A stretch of DNA of 64,000 nt. Origin: Methanococcoides vulcani. GTDB taxonomy: Archaea; Halobacteriota; Methanosarcinia; Methanosarcinales; Methanosarcinaceae. Positions 38,335-47,319 of the stretch are shown piece by piece; the stretch's first letter is position 1, and the number at the start of each line of letters is the position of its first letter. Location: NCBI RefSeq assembly GCF_900111645.1, contig NZ_FOHQ01000002.1, forward strand, positions 310,001 to 374,000, given 5' to 3'. The notes under the pieces are model-generated. The model saw only the letters and a program-made list of their open reading frames with translations, searched no databases and was not told the DNA's origin. The position numbers and the translations under genes were made by a program.

Positions 38335-41300
38335 ATGCGAAATATAAAACATCAATTATTACTATTAAGTGTATTGATTTTGCTGGCAGTTTCAATGCCA
38401 GTGGTATCGGCAGATGAAAACCAAACGAATGTAATGTTTGTGCTGGGCACGGATGTGAATGAAGCATCGTTAACAACTATGTCTTCGCACTCTAACATCA
38501 CATCCAACCTGACCGTAACGATCTTCAACAGTACCGAAATCGTTCCGGCAGGATTCAATTTCTCGAATTATTCTGTTATATTCATCGAATCACAGTCGGA
38601 GAGTGTTGTCAACGACTGGCAAGCGAACTTGACGTCTAATCTGACCACTGCAAAGGACAATGGCAGTGAGGTGATAGGATATAATCTCTCATCCGCTGTG
38701 GCCAATGTAGACCTGTATTCAAATGATTACACCGACATCGAACGGTACTGGGTACAGGGTGGCGACACCAACATGGAATCCATGCTCAAGTTCATGGGAC
38801 AGGAGTTCTGCGATGCATGGGCGAACGAGACCATTCCAGAACCTGTTATTCTGCAGTCCAAACAAAAGATCACCTATATTATCAACTCTGATGCCAGCAG
38901 GTACTATCTTTCTCAGGTCCTGTCAGAGAGAAGTGTGATCACAGACCGTTTCGATGTCACTGTAATGGATGGTGAAGAGGCTGCAGCAAACCTGACAGAT
39001 GTTTCTGACCAGGACGTTATCATGATGTATATGATCGGTGCCAATACGCTTCCGGAGTTCAAGGATGAACTTCTTGCTGCAAAAGCTAGTGGTACACAGA
39101 TCGGCATGTTTGGCATGAACGATGTGTATAACATCAGTACCATCGATATGAAGAACCCACCCCACAGTGCCATGCAGGATTACTTCTACAATGGTGGATA
39201 TGCGAACATGGAGAACTGGATTCGCTGCATAGGGGCAACTCTTGAAGAGGCCTACATCGAGTACTCTCCAGCAGGACCTCCATCGATTCCTAACAATGGG
39301 ATCTATCATCCAGATGCGTTCCCGAGGATCTTCGAGAACAGTTCAGAATACCTTGATTGGTACGCAGACAACGGATACAATGCATCTGCACCGACCATCG
39401 GTATAATCGCCTCCAGCAATATCGGAAAGACATCCATCGATTTCAATACCGATGATGAGATTATCAGGAATCTGGAATCAAAGGGATGTAATGTCATCTA
39501 TACCACCAAGAAGGTGTGTAGCGATGATGTGGAATATTTCACCAACAATGGTACAGTGCTTGTGGACTCCATAATCTCCCTGAAAGGGTTCTATTTCAAC
39601 TACTACCATCAGGATGAAGGTGTGGAATACCTGAAGGGTTACGATGTTCCTGTGATAAAAGCTGTGCTTGACTATTACAATACTCCTGATGAGTACAATG
39701 CCAGCGTACACGGAGTAAGCCCATCATCGCTCGCTTTCCAGGTGACCCAACCCGAGATCGATGGATGTATCGATTATATATGGATCGCTGGTAGGGCTAC
39801 AGACCCGGTCACCCAGCAGAAATACTATGAACCCCTGATGTACCAGTTGGACTGGATGTGTGACCGTGCGATCTCATGGGCAGAGCTTGGTCATGCCAGC
39901 AACGCCGATAAGAAGGTGACCATCATCTACTACAACCATGAAGGTGGCAAGAACAACATCGGTGCCAGCTACCTGGACATCTCTTCCAGTTTCACATTGC
40001 TGCTTGAACAGATGCGAACAGCAGGTTACGATGTAGGCAACGGTACCATTCCAAATGGCAGTGAGTTCATCGATCGTTTCATTGAGAGCAGGAATGTTGG
40101 ATCATGGGCGCCAGGTGAACTTGAGAAGGTTGTCAACTCAGGCAATGTCACGCTGGTACCAAAGGACGAATATCTTGCATGGTACAACACCCTGCCGCAG
40201 TCCGTTCGGGATGAGGTTGAAGCACGATGGGGTGAAGCACCAGGCAACATCATGGTGTATGAAGACAACTTTGTGATCCCCACAGTACAGCTTGGGAACA
40301 TCAACTTTATACCACAGCCGACCAGAGGCGACCTGTCCGATGAATCAGCCATGTACCACGACAAGGAACTGCCACCTACACACCAGTATCTTGCGACCTA
40401 TTACTGGATCAACAATGTCTATAATGCCGATGCCATGATCCATTTCGGTACGCACGGCACGCAGGAATGGCTGCCGGGCAAAGAGGTTGGCCTGTGGAAG
40501 TATGATTACCCATCCATCATGGTGGCAGATACACCTGTGGTATATCCATACATCATGGACAATGTTGGTGAGGGTACTCAGGCCAAACGCCGGGGCAATG
40601 CAGTGATCATAGACCACCTGGTTCCGGCAATAACAAATGCAGGACTGTATGGTGAACTGGCAACAATGCATGACAAGCTACATAGGTATGAAGAGGCCAA
40701 GAGTACCAATAATACTGCAATGATGGCACTCTATCGCGATAGTATGATCGGGCTTTACACAAATCTTTCAATGGAAAATGATCTTGGTGTAACTCCTGAT
40801 CAACTCAGGGCAATGACAGAAGATGATTATACGAACTTCATTTCAGTCACTCTCCATGACTATCTGCATAAACTGCAGGGTACGCTCATGCCTCTTGGAC
40901 TCCATACCTTTGGTGTCGCACCACAGGATGAGAAACTTGTCTGTATGGTCAAATCAATGCTTCGCAGCGGTTTCATTGATCACATAACAAATCTCTTTCC
41001 TTATGTCAGTGGACATGAAGATGATTGGGAGGTTGCAACCGAACAGCGTGCCAATGATTTGTTGAATGCCACATTACTCAATGGGACGGATGTTTCAACT
41101 GCTCAGTTAAATGTGCTGAACCTCACCGACGTGAACATCACGGCAGATCTGAATCTGGCAATCGAATATTCTGTATTCCTGAGCCAGACCTCTCGTGAGA
41201 TCGATGAGACATTGCATGCTCTCAATGCAGGATATATTGAGCCCGGTCCAGGAAATGATCCGATACGGAATCCGGAAGCTCTGCCAACAGGTAGGAACTT

Positions 41301-42939
41301 CTACAGTTTCGACCAGAGAAAGTTCCCTGATGTGGAAACAACAGCTATGGGTGCGACCCTTGCGGACCAGCTGGTGCAGCAGCACTATGACACACACAAC
41401 AACACCTATCCGAACAAGGTGGCTTATGTTCTCTGGTCTGTGGAGACAATGCGTCATCATGGACTCATGGAAGCTCAGATCTACTCTCTGCTTGGTGTCG
41501 AACCTGTACGAAGCTGGGGTAGGATCACAGGTTTTGAGGTTATTTCTCTGGAGAACATGACACATCCAAGGATCGATGTGGTCATTACACCTTCTGGACT
41601 GTACAGGGATACGTTCCCGTATCAGCTTGAGCTGATCGATGAGGCGGTCCGAACAGTTGCAGCACTCAACGAGACTAATCAAACGAACTATGTCAGGTGG
41701 AATTCCCTGAAGATGGAAGACGCACTTCTGGCCAGTGGGTACAATAACACCACGGCACAGGCGATCTCACAGTCCAGGATATTCAGTGAATCACCGGGTT
41801 CATACGGTACCGGACTTCCGGGTGTTGTAACTGCGAGTGAGACATGGGACAGTGAAGACAAACTTGCTGACCTGTACATGTCACGCATGTCCAACATCTA
41901 TGGGCAGGACATGTGGGGTGAGAGCTATGAAGACGTGTTCAGGATGAACCTGATGGATGTTGATGCAGCTGTACACAGTGATACCTCAAACCTGTACGGA
42001 CTCATCGATAATGATGACTTCTATCAGTACCTCGGAGGTCTTGGACTTGCGGTGAGGTCGCTGACAGGGGAGAATCCCGAAATGTATGTGGCCGACCTGA
42101 CAAGTGTGGATGATCCAGGGATCATTACCTTGAACGAAGCGTTCAGGAATGAATTGCGTGCACGGAACTTCAATCCTAAATGGATATCCGGAATGATGGA
42201 ATATGATTACGCCGGCGCCAGAGAATTCATGAAATTTACCGATAATCTGTGGGGCTGGGACGTCATGACACCCGACATGGTCACGGATTCTGATTGGAAT
42301 GAGATCTACGACATCTATGTTATGGATAAGTATGATCTTGATGTGGATGAGTTCCTCAAAACCGAGAATCCATATCAATATCAATCCATACTCACTAGAA
42401 TGATAGAGACTGACAGGAAAGAATACTGGGATGCATCGGATGAGACACTTCAGAACCTTGTGAGGGAATACGCCGAGTCTGTGGTTGAAGATGGTGTCAC
42501 GTGCTGTCACCATACCTGTGGAAATGCTCTGCTTAACGAGTACATACAGGGTATAATGTCCGTACCCGGAGTTGTGTCACAGGAAACCATCGATGAGTAC
42601 AACAGATTGATGGAAGAGGCCACACAGAGGAATGCTCAATCATCAGCGCCCAGTACACGCAGCAGCAGCGGATCGACTGCATCTGCTTCAATCGTCAATA
42701 GCACCAGCACAAGCAGTGATGATGGGGGATATGGAACTACAACCGACCAGCCAGCAGATGCTTCACAGCAAAGCACACCAGACAACTATGTTGAAGGGTA
42801 TGAAATGACAAAAGAATCCACAACAAGTGATTCAGCCTCGTCGTCTACATCCTTCTCCGGTGCTGATATTTTAGGCAGTGTGTTGGTAGTGTTAGCCGTT
42901 GCTGTCATAACTATCGGATTTAGAAGAAGGCGACTCTAA
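38335..42939 (+). CDS. Secreted, membrane-anchored CobN-like chelatase homologue
   Basis: 1534 residues. The signal peptide HQLLLLSVLILLAVSMPVVSA is followed by a body of the CobN/Mg-chelatase large-subunit family; the hallmark HFGTHGTQEWLPGKE is near residue 702. A Cys/His cluster VTCCHHTCGNALL lies near 1390. A Ser/Thr-rich stalk (about 1420-1500) and a final helix with RRRRL anchor the protein outside the cell. Classic CobN is cytoplasmic and inserts cobalt with CobS/CobT; export means a different job, such as removing metal from, or binding, external tetrapyrrole. ATG 38335 follows GGGTGG. Last gene of the operon. Confidence 0.88.
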   Translation: MRNIKHQLLLLSVLILLAVSMPVVSADENQTNVMFVLGTDVNEASLTTMSSHSNITSNLTVTIFNSTEIVPAGFNFSNYSVIFIESQSESVVNDWQANLTSNLTTAKDNGSEVIGYNLSSAVANVDLYSNDYTDIERYWVQGGDTNMESMLKFMGQEFCDAWANETIPEPVILQSKQKITYIINSDASRYYLSQVLSERSVITDRFDVTVMDGEEAAANLTDVSDQDVIMMYMIGANTLPEFKDELLAAKASGTQIGMFGMNDVYNISTIDMKNPPHSAMQDYFYNGGYANMENWIRCIGATLEEAYIEYSPAGPPSIPNNGIYHPDAFPRIFENSSEYLDWYADNGYNASAPTIGIIASSNIGKTSIDFNTDDEIIRNLESKGCNVIYTTKKVCSDDVEYFTNNGTVLVDSIISLKGFYFNYYHQDEGVEYLKGYDVPVIKAVLDYYNTPDEYNASVHGVSPSSLAFQVTQPEIDGCIDYIWIAGRATDPVTQQKYYEPLMYQLDWMCDRAISWAELGHASNADKKVTIIYYNHEGGKNNIGASYLDISSSFTLLLEQMRTAGYDVGNGTIPNGSEFIDRFIESRNVGSWAPGELEKVVNSGNVTLVPKDEYLAWYNTLPQSVRDEVEARWGEAPGNIMVYEDNFVIPTVQLGNINFIPQPTRGDLSDESAMYHDKELPPTHQYLATYYWINNVYNADAMIHFGTHGTQEWLPGKEVGLWKYDYPSIMVADTPVVYPYIMDNVGEGTQAKRRGNAVIIDHLVPAITNAGLYGELATMHDKLHRYEEAKSTNNTAMMALYRDSMIGLYTNLSMENDLGVTPDQLRAMTEDDYTNFISVTLHDYLHKLQGTLMPLGLHTFGVAPQDEKLVCMVKSMLRSGFIDHITNLFPYVSGHEDDWEVATEQRANDLLNATLLNGTDVSTAQLNVLNLTDVNITADLNLAIEYSVFLSQTSREIDETLHALNAGYIEPGPGNDPIRNPEALPTGRNFYSFDQRKFPDVETTAMGATLADQLVQQHYDTHNNTYPNKVAYVLWSVETMRHHGLMEAQIYSLLGVEPVRSWGRITGFEVISLENMTHPRIDVVITPSGLYRDTFPYQLELIDEAVRTVAALNETNQTNYVRWNSLKMEDALLASGYNNTTAQAISQSRIFSESPGSYGTGLPGVVTASETWDSEDKLADLYMSRMSNIYGQDMWGESYEDVFRMNLMDVDAAVHSDTSNLYGLIDNDDFYQYLGGLGLAVRSLTGENPEMYVADLTSVDDPGIITLNEAFRNELRARNFNPKWISGMMEYDYAGAREFMKFTDNLWGWDVMTPDMVTDSDWNEIYDIYVMDKYDLDVDEFLKTENPYQYQSILTRMIETDRKEYWDASDETLQNLVREYAESVVEDGVTCCHHTCGNALLNEYIQGIMSVPGVVSQETIDEYNRLMEEATQRNAQSSAPSTRSSSGSTASASIVNSTSTSSDDGGYGTTTDQPADASQQSTPDNYVEGYEMTKESTTSDSASSSTSFSGADILGSVLVVLAVAVITIGFRRRRL

Positions 42940-42944
42940 GTCAT

Positions 42945-42976
42945 GAACACCCATTCGGGTGTTCTTTTCTTTTTTT
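42945..42976 (+). terminator. Intrinsic-type terminator after the CobN-like gene
   Basis: GAACACCC-ATTC-GGGTGTTC is a perfect 8-bp hairpin (42945-42964) followed by TTTTCTTTTTTTT. It lies six bases after the CobN stop and clearly ends the four-gene operon. Confidence 0.85.
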
Positions 42977-43118
42977 TATTTCTCTGTTTTTCTCATTAAT
43001 TTGTTTTATTGCACAAATACCATCACGTAAAACAATTATAATTAAAAATAATTAAAGTTTGTTTTATTACGAATGAGTTTTTACTACTTCCTTATCTGAT
43101 CTTCTGGGGTTGATCAAA

Positions 43119-44279
43119 ATGATAACGGATCCAATTTGTAAAGCTCATGTAACTGAGAACAGTACTTATGTCACGGATTATGGCGGGAAGAGGTACTACT
43201 TTTGTTCTGCGGAATGCAAGAATAAGTTCGATCAGCTCGAAAAGAGTGTGATACGCCTGAAGCGTAACATTGGTGAGCGTGAGAGGATCTCTTTTGGTAA
43301 GCTCAAAAAAGAGATAATTAACCTTGGCATTTGCACTTTGTGTGGTGCCTGTGTTTCTTCCTGTGAATCCATAGCTTTTGTGGGCAATCAGCCCAAACTG
43401 ATCGATAAATGTACGGCATGCGGTGTTTGCTATAACCAGTGCCCGAGAACCGTTACAAGGGAAGAGGACCTTGTCGGGAAGCTCAGGTTCGGATATGCTG
43501 CCAGGTCTTCAATTCCCGGCTTTAAAGGGCAGGATGGCGGTGTTGTCACCTCACTGCTTGCATACGGGCTTGAGGAAGGCCTGCTGGATTGTGCCATAGT
43601 CACAAGGAGGTCGGAAGATGACCCCTGGAAAGCTGAACCTTTTATTGCAACTACCGCGGATGAACTCTTTGATTCTGCAGGAAGTATCTATTCTCACAGC
43701 ATGACCATGGAACCACTGATGAGCGCCATCAAGCAGGGTATGAGGAGCATTGCATTTGTTGGGCCGAGTTGTAATATAGATGCTGTTCACAAGATGCAGA
43801 CGAGCCCATATGGCTTCCTTCATCTGTTCCTGAGGGCAAAGGTCCTGAAGTTCGGCCTTTTTTGTATGGATAGCTTCGAGCATGAGGGTATAAGGGAATT
43901 TGTGGAAACACATGGAATGGACCTGAATGACATCGAGTCCATGAAGATCCGTAAAGGTGTCTTTGAATTTGGCATAGCTGACGGTATAAAGAGCTACGAT
44001 CTCTCAGAACTGGACCGGTACAGGTCTACCTCCTGCAAGTTCTGTACCGATATGGCTGCTGAGAATTCGGATATCTCCTTCGGGGGCGTGGGAACTCCGC
44101 AGGGCTGGAGTACTGTCCTGGCGCGCTCATCGATTGGATAGGAGATACTCTGTGAAGCGATCGACAATGGCTACATCGAGGCCAGACGTCTTGAGAATAA
44201 GGAAATGGACCGTGCCGTCAATCTTGCAAAGATGAAGAAGGTACAGATGTATGCCTTAAATCGCAGGCAGCAAGCCTGA
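43119..44279 (+). CDS. YHS-ferredoxin-FrhB/FdhB-type F420-dependent oxidoreductase subunit with in-frame UAG (pyrrolysine?)
   Basis: Residues 1-45 form a YHS/TRASH-like metal domain (DPICKAHV ... YYFCSAECKNKF). Two 4Fe-4S motifs follow (CTLCGACVSSC and CTACGVCYNQC), then FrhB/FdhB beta-subunit domains that bind F420 and flavin (FVGPSCNIDAVHKMQ, STSCKFCTDMAAENSDISFG, GVGTPQGWSTV). TAG at 44139-44141 would stop it at 340 aa, but the same frame continues EILCEAIDNGYIEARRLENK to TGA at 44277-44279, the expected FrhB tail. Reading UAG gives 386 aa with pyrrolysine or another residue at 341. The partner and substrate are unknown. Confidence 0.8.
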
Positions 44280-44342
44280 CTTCATGTTATATTTTCAAAA
44301 TATCCATTGGTGGAAATAGTTCAAAGTAAAAGAAATCAATAT

Positions 44343-44417
44343 TGGTGGACCGGTCGGGAATTGAACCCGAGGCCTCTACCATGCCAAGGTAGCGATCTTC
44401 CCCTGATCTACCGGCCC
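44343..44417 (-). tRNA. tRNA-Ala (anticodon GGC)
   Basis: Minus strand: acceptor GGGCCGG pairs with CCGGTCC (one G-U), discriminator A and an encoded CCA (44343-44345). The anticodon arm CTACC-TTGGCAT-GGTAG gives anticodon GGC. The T arm has TCGGG-TTCAATT-CCCGA. D arm AGATC...GATC. All arms are intact. Confidence 0.94.
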
Positions 44418-44593
44418 AATATCTAAACCATACTTACCATTATCTAAAATAAAGCTATCGCTGTATAATGCTGGCGTTTCTTCTCACACCATTTATTTTT
44501 TCATAATGACGGCATCTATGCGCGAAATGTTAATATACTAGAATGTGTATTGTGTAGCTCGTACGATGAACAACATCGTGCAAGATACGCATT

Positions 44594-44670
44594 GGGCCCG
44601 TAGCTTAGCTAGGTGGAGCGTTCGGCTGATAACCGAAAGGTCCTGAGTTCGAATCTCAGCGGGCCCACCA
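44594..44670 (+). tRNA. tRNA-Ile (anticodon GAT)
   Basis: Acceptor GGGCCCG pairs with CGGGCCC; the anticodon arm TTCGG-CTGATAA-CCGAA gives GAT; the T arm CTGAG-TTCGAAT-CTCAG is perfect; CCA is encoded at 44668-44670. It is divergent from tRNA-Ala. No rRNA gene accompanies the pair. Confidence 0.95.
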
Positions 44671-44818
44671 TCATTACTTTTCTGAAGATTTCTATATTTA
44701 TTGTTCTATCTACTTTATCTAAATTAGTTCATTGTTTTTCACGACTTTTCAAACTACATACATTCAACTAGTTCCTTCAATTAGCCATAGCTGATTGTTG
44801 TTTCTGCCTTCTCGTGAC

Positions 44819-44910
44819 ATTGGTAATACTGTATTTGAGGTGTTGAGCGAAGCGAAACATCTCGAACCGCGCTCCAGAAGCGTGATCTGGATCTGGGTGA
44901 GGTTACCGAT
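44819..44910 (+). ncRNA. Candidate three-way-junction RNA
   Basis: In the gap between tRNA-Ile and the HTH gene, three stems fit one fold. Outer: ATTGGTAA (44819-44826) with TTACCGAT (44903-44910), 8 bp, one G-U. Hairpin 1: GAGGTGTT (44837-44844) with AACATCTC (44856-44863), one G-U. Hairpin 2: CGCGCT (44868-44873) with AGCGTG (44879-44884), one G-U. All three G-U pairs suit the plus strand. The stretch is more GC rich than its surroundings. It could instead be a decayed mobile repeat; no family is recognised. Confidence 0.45.
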
Positions 44911-44980
44911 ATAATATAAAAAGAAAAACATAAAATTTATAAACCAATAGATAATATCCCCTTTATAAAATACCTACTAT

Positions 44981-45016
44981 AATGGTGGACATATGAATAA
45001 TGGTGGACATATGAAT
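44981..45016 (+). repeat. 18-bp tandem repeat carrying two Shine-Dalgarno/start pairs
   Basis: AATGGTGGACATATGAAT occurs twice in perfect tandem (44981-44998, 44999-45016) and a third partial copy follows. Each full unit contains GGTGG and an ATG four bases later, in the same frame. TATA-like CTTTATAAAA at 44961-44970 places the transcript start near the first ATG, so the first start would be leaderless and the second leadered. Confidence 0.9.
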
Positions 45017-45382
45017 AATGGTGAATATTATGTGGATGATGAAGACAGCGAGATGGTCTTGCTCCTTCAGAAACTGAATGTTTCAAAGCCTGTGGCAAAG
45101 ACACTTGCTTGTTTATTAACTGCTGAAAAGATAACTTCCCGTGAGGTCGAGATGATGTCACGTTTAAGGCAACCAGAGGTCAGTATTGCCATGACCTATC
45201 TTCAGAAGAACAACTGGGTAGAGGTCGAAGAAGTAAAGAAGAAACAGGGGAAGGGCAGACCTATTAAAGTGTATACTCTAACTGTTCCAATGGATGATAT
45301 CATTGATACCATAGAGCAGAAGGTTATATCTGAGAATCAAATGATGCTGGAGAACATTGAAAGGCTGAAAGGCCTTTCATGA
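44993..45382 (+). CDS. Winged-helix transcriptional regulator (ArsR/TrmB-like)
   Basis: 129 residues from the first ATG, 123 from the second at 45011. The HTH core is at about 25-100: VAKTLACLLTAEKITSREVE, MMSRLRQPEVSIAMTYLQKN (recognition helix) and the wing VEVEEVKKKQGKGRPIKVYTL. A C-terminal helix may dimerise. No effector domain is present. Its target is not evident; neighbours are tRNAs and leuC. The tandem-repeat start region could set expression level. Confidence 0.8.
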   Translation: MNNGGHMNNGEYYVDDEDSEMVLLLQKLNVSKPVAKTLACLLTAEKITSREVEMMSRLRQPEVSIAMTYLQKNNWVEVEEVKKKQGKGRPIKVYTLTVPMDDIIDTIEQKVISENQMMLENIERLKGLS

Positions 45383-45562
45383 TCTTCTTTTCTAATTACA
45401 TTCTATCTATTTATTTATCAAGTAATTCTATTGTCAATTATTTCAAGATCGTTTTTTGATCTATTATCTGTCCTATTTCTCCTGTTTGCAGCTGTGGACA
45501 GATACACATATTTATCTGTTTACTGTAGTATTCAGTAAGCAAGTGATACAGGAGTTAGTCTT

Positions 45563-46804
45563 TTGAGTACCATAAGCGAGAAAATATTTAGCAGGGCAAG
45601 CGGAAAAGAAGCAAAAGCAAACGAGTTTATCATGGCGAACGTGGACTATGCCATGGCTCATGATGGCACCAGTGTGCTTGCAGTAAGATCGTTCAAAAAA
45701 ATGGGCCTTGAAAAGGTATGGGACCCAAAACGTATTGTAATTCCATTTGATCATCTCACTCCGGCAAACACGGAAACAACTGCTGCATTGCATCACGATA
45801 TAAGGGAGTGGATCGCAGAGCAGGGAATCCCCAACTTCTTTGATGTGGGTGAAGGCATTTGCCATCAGGTGCTTCCTGAGAACGGCTTTGCAATGCCTGG
45901 TAAGCTTGTAGTTGGTGCAGATTCCCATTCATGTACTTACGGTGCTTTCGGGGCATTTGGGACCGGTGTGGGAGCTACTGACATGTCCGAGATATTTGCC
46001 GCAGGCAAGCTGTGGTTCAAGGTTCCTGAGACGATCAAGGTGACAGCCCGGGGTAAACTGGGTAAGCATGTGCTTGCCAAGGATGTGACCCTCAAGACCA
46101 TTGGTACAGTGGGTGCTGCCGGGGCTACATACAAGGCCGCAGAGTTTTATGGTGACACCATCACAGATCTTTCAATATCCGGCAGGATGACGCTGTGTAA
46201 CATGGCGATCGAAATGGGTGGTAAGGCCGGTATCGTACCGCCTGATAAGAAGACATTCGATTTCCTTGAAGGCAGGGCTGTTGAAGAGTATGAACCTGTC
46301 TACGCCGATGAGGATGCTGAATACTGCGCTGAATATGATATCGATGCAGCAAACCTCGAGCCGCAGGTTGCTCGTCCTCATCAGGTGGACAATGTATGTG
46401 ATGTCATGGAAGTTGCCGGCACAAAGGTGGACCAGGTGTTCATCGGCACATGCACCAATGGAAGGCTCGAAGACCTTGAAATTGCCGCTGATATCCTTAA
46501 AGGTGAGAAAGTGGCTGTCAGGACCCTCGTTATTCCTGCATCACGCTCTATAATGATCGAAGCTATTCGAAATGGAACTGCTGAAACATTATTAGAGGCA
46601 GGCGCGACCCTTGGAACTCCCGGATGTGGTCCATGTCTTGGAGGTCACATGGGTGTTATCGCTGAAGGTGAAGTGTGCATCTCTACAGCAAACCGCAATT
46701 TCAGAGGCAGGATGGGTACTGGTGGTCAGATCTATCTGGCATCCCCTGTAACAGCTGCAGCGTCTGCGCTGACCGGTGAGATCAGCGATCCAAGGACCGT
46801 TTGA
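45563..46804 (+). CDS. 3-isopropylmalate / homoaconitate-type dehydratase large subunit
   Basis: Aconitase-superfamily large subunit with 4Fe-4S ligands in [13 protein letters not shown] and [14 protein letters not shown], and the substrate signature [20 protein letters not shown]. At 413 aa it is the archaeal LeuC/HacA type. LeuC works in leucine synthesis and HacA in the 2-oxosuberate branch of coenzyme B synthesis; sequence inspection does not separate them. TTG start at 45563 is supported by AGGAG 8 nt upstream. The small subunit is not adjacent. Confidence 0.87.
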   Translation: MSTISEKIFSRASGKEAKANEFIMANVDYAMAHDGTSVLAVRSFKKMGLEKVWDPKRIVIPFDHLTPANTETTAALHHDIREWIAEQGIPNFFDVGEGICHQVLPENGFAMPGKLVVGADSHSCTYGAFGAFGTGVGATDMSEIFAAGKLWFKVPETIKVTARGKLGKHVLAKDVTLKTIGTVGAAGATYKAAEFYGDTITDLSISGRMTLCNMAIEMGGKAGIVPPDKKTFDFLEGRAVEEYEPVYADEDAEYCAEYDIDAANLEPQVARPHQVDNVCDVMEVAGTKVDQVFIGTCTNGRLEDLEIAADILKGEKVAVRTLVIPASRSIMIEAIRNGTAETLLEAGATLGTPGCGPCLGGHMGVIAEGEVCISTANRNFRGRMGTGGQIYLASPVTAAASALTGEISDPRTV

Positions 46805-46829
46805 ATAGTATTTATGTGGAGGTAGTGAA

Positions 46830-47042
46830 ATGGTAGAAGAACTGGATGAAGGAAAACTGGAGCATCTTCTGGGACACTGGATAGAGCACAATGAAAGCCA
46901 CAGCAAAAGTTTCAATGACTGGATCGTCAAGCTTGAAGCTGCTGGTTTTGGGGAAGTTGCAGGCCATATCCGCACAGCTGCTACAAAGATGGATGAATGT
47001 ACTGAACATTTAAAACAGGCAAAAGAGGTCGTGAGGAAGTAA
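46830..47042 (+). CDS. Small conserved helical protein, 70 aa
   Basis: Fully helical, with a His-rich face in LEHLLGHWIEHNESHSKSFN and amphipathic helices after it, ending KQAKEVVRK. Similar short His-rich proteins occur in methanogens; no function is known to me. GGAGGT lies about 6 nt before the ATG. It follows the LeuC-type gene by 25 nt and is probably co-transcribed. Its last codons form one arm of a terminator hairpin. Confidence 0.75.
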   Translation: MVEELDEGKLEHLLGHWIEHNESHSKSFNDWIVKLEAAGFGEVAGHIRTAATKMDECTEHLKQAKEVVRK

Positions 47043-47065
47043 ATTTCCTCACGGACGACATTTTT
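47030..47065 (+). terminator. Terminator overlapping the end of the 70-aa gene
   Basis: CGTGAGGAA (47030-47038) pairs perfectly with TTCCTCACG (47045-47053) around a 6-nt loop that contains the stop codon. Five T occur at 47061-47065. Confidence 0.65.
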
Positions 47066-47170
47066 AGTTTGATTGCCGGCTTATTGGAAAGCCATCGATT
47101 TTTGGAAGATAAATTGCGGCAATGATATGCCACGATGGAATATCAATGCCTGACAATTAAATAACAACTA

Positions 47171-47314
47171 TCACTCAGCTACTTTCCGAGCGGAGCTTTC
47201 AAGAACGTAGTGTGCGTTGTGTTCTTCAACTGTTCTGTCGCTTAACCTGAAACCATGCAATGCATGTGGGAAAGGCGAAGCTGATACAACTCTTACTTCT
47301 ATCTTATTTGCCAT
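47171..47314 (-). CDS. Small protein, 47 aa, unknown
   Basis: Too short for standard ORF cut-offs. ATG at 47312-47314 is preceded by a strong AAGGAG with 8-nt spacing. The protein reads MANKIEVRVVSASPFPHALH, then GFRLSDRTVEEHNAHYVLES, then SARKVAE; it has four His residues and a mixed strand-helix pattern. TATA-like elements at about 47408-47418 and 47428-47443 (minus strand) lie upstream, giving a leader near 70-100 nt. It converges with the 70-aa gene. Codon pattern and ribosome site support a real gene. Confidence 0.7.
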   Translation of the reverse strand: MANKIEVRVVSASPFPHALHGFRLSDRTVEEHNAHYVLESSARKVAE

Positions 47315-47319
47315 AAGTG

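Noticed and set aside
42860-42939. PGF-CTERM sorting signal at the end of the CobN-like protein
   Set aside because: There is a hydrophobic helix and a basic tail but no PGF motif, so a simple membrane anchor is more likely than an ArtA substrate.
44139-44141. YHS-FrhB gene as a simple pseudogene
   Set aside because: The sequence after TAG stays in frame and matches the expected tail, all Fe-S motifs are intact and a second gene shows the same pattern, so UAG decoding is the better reading, though not proven.
44343-44670. tRNA-Ala/tRNA-Ile pair as the spacer of an rRNA operon
   Set aside because: The genes are on opposite strands and no rRNA sequence flanks them.
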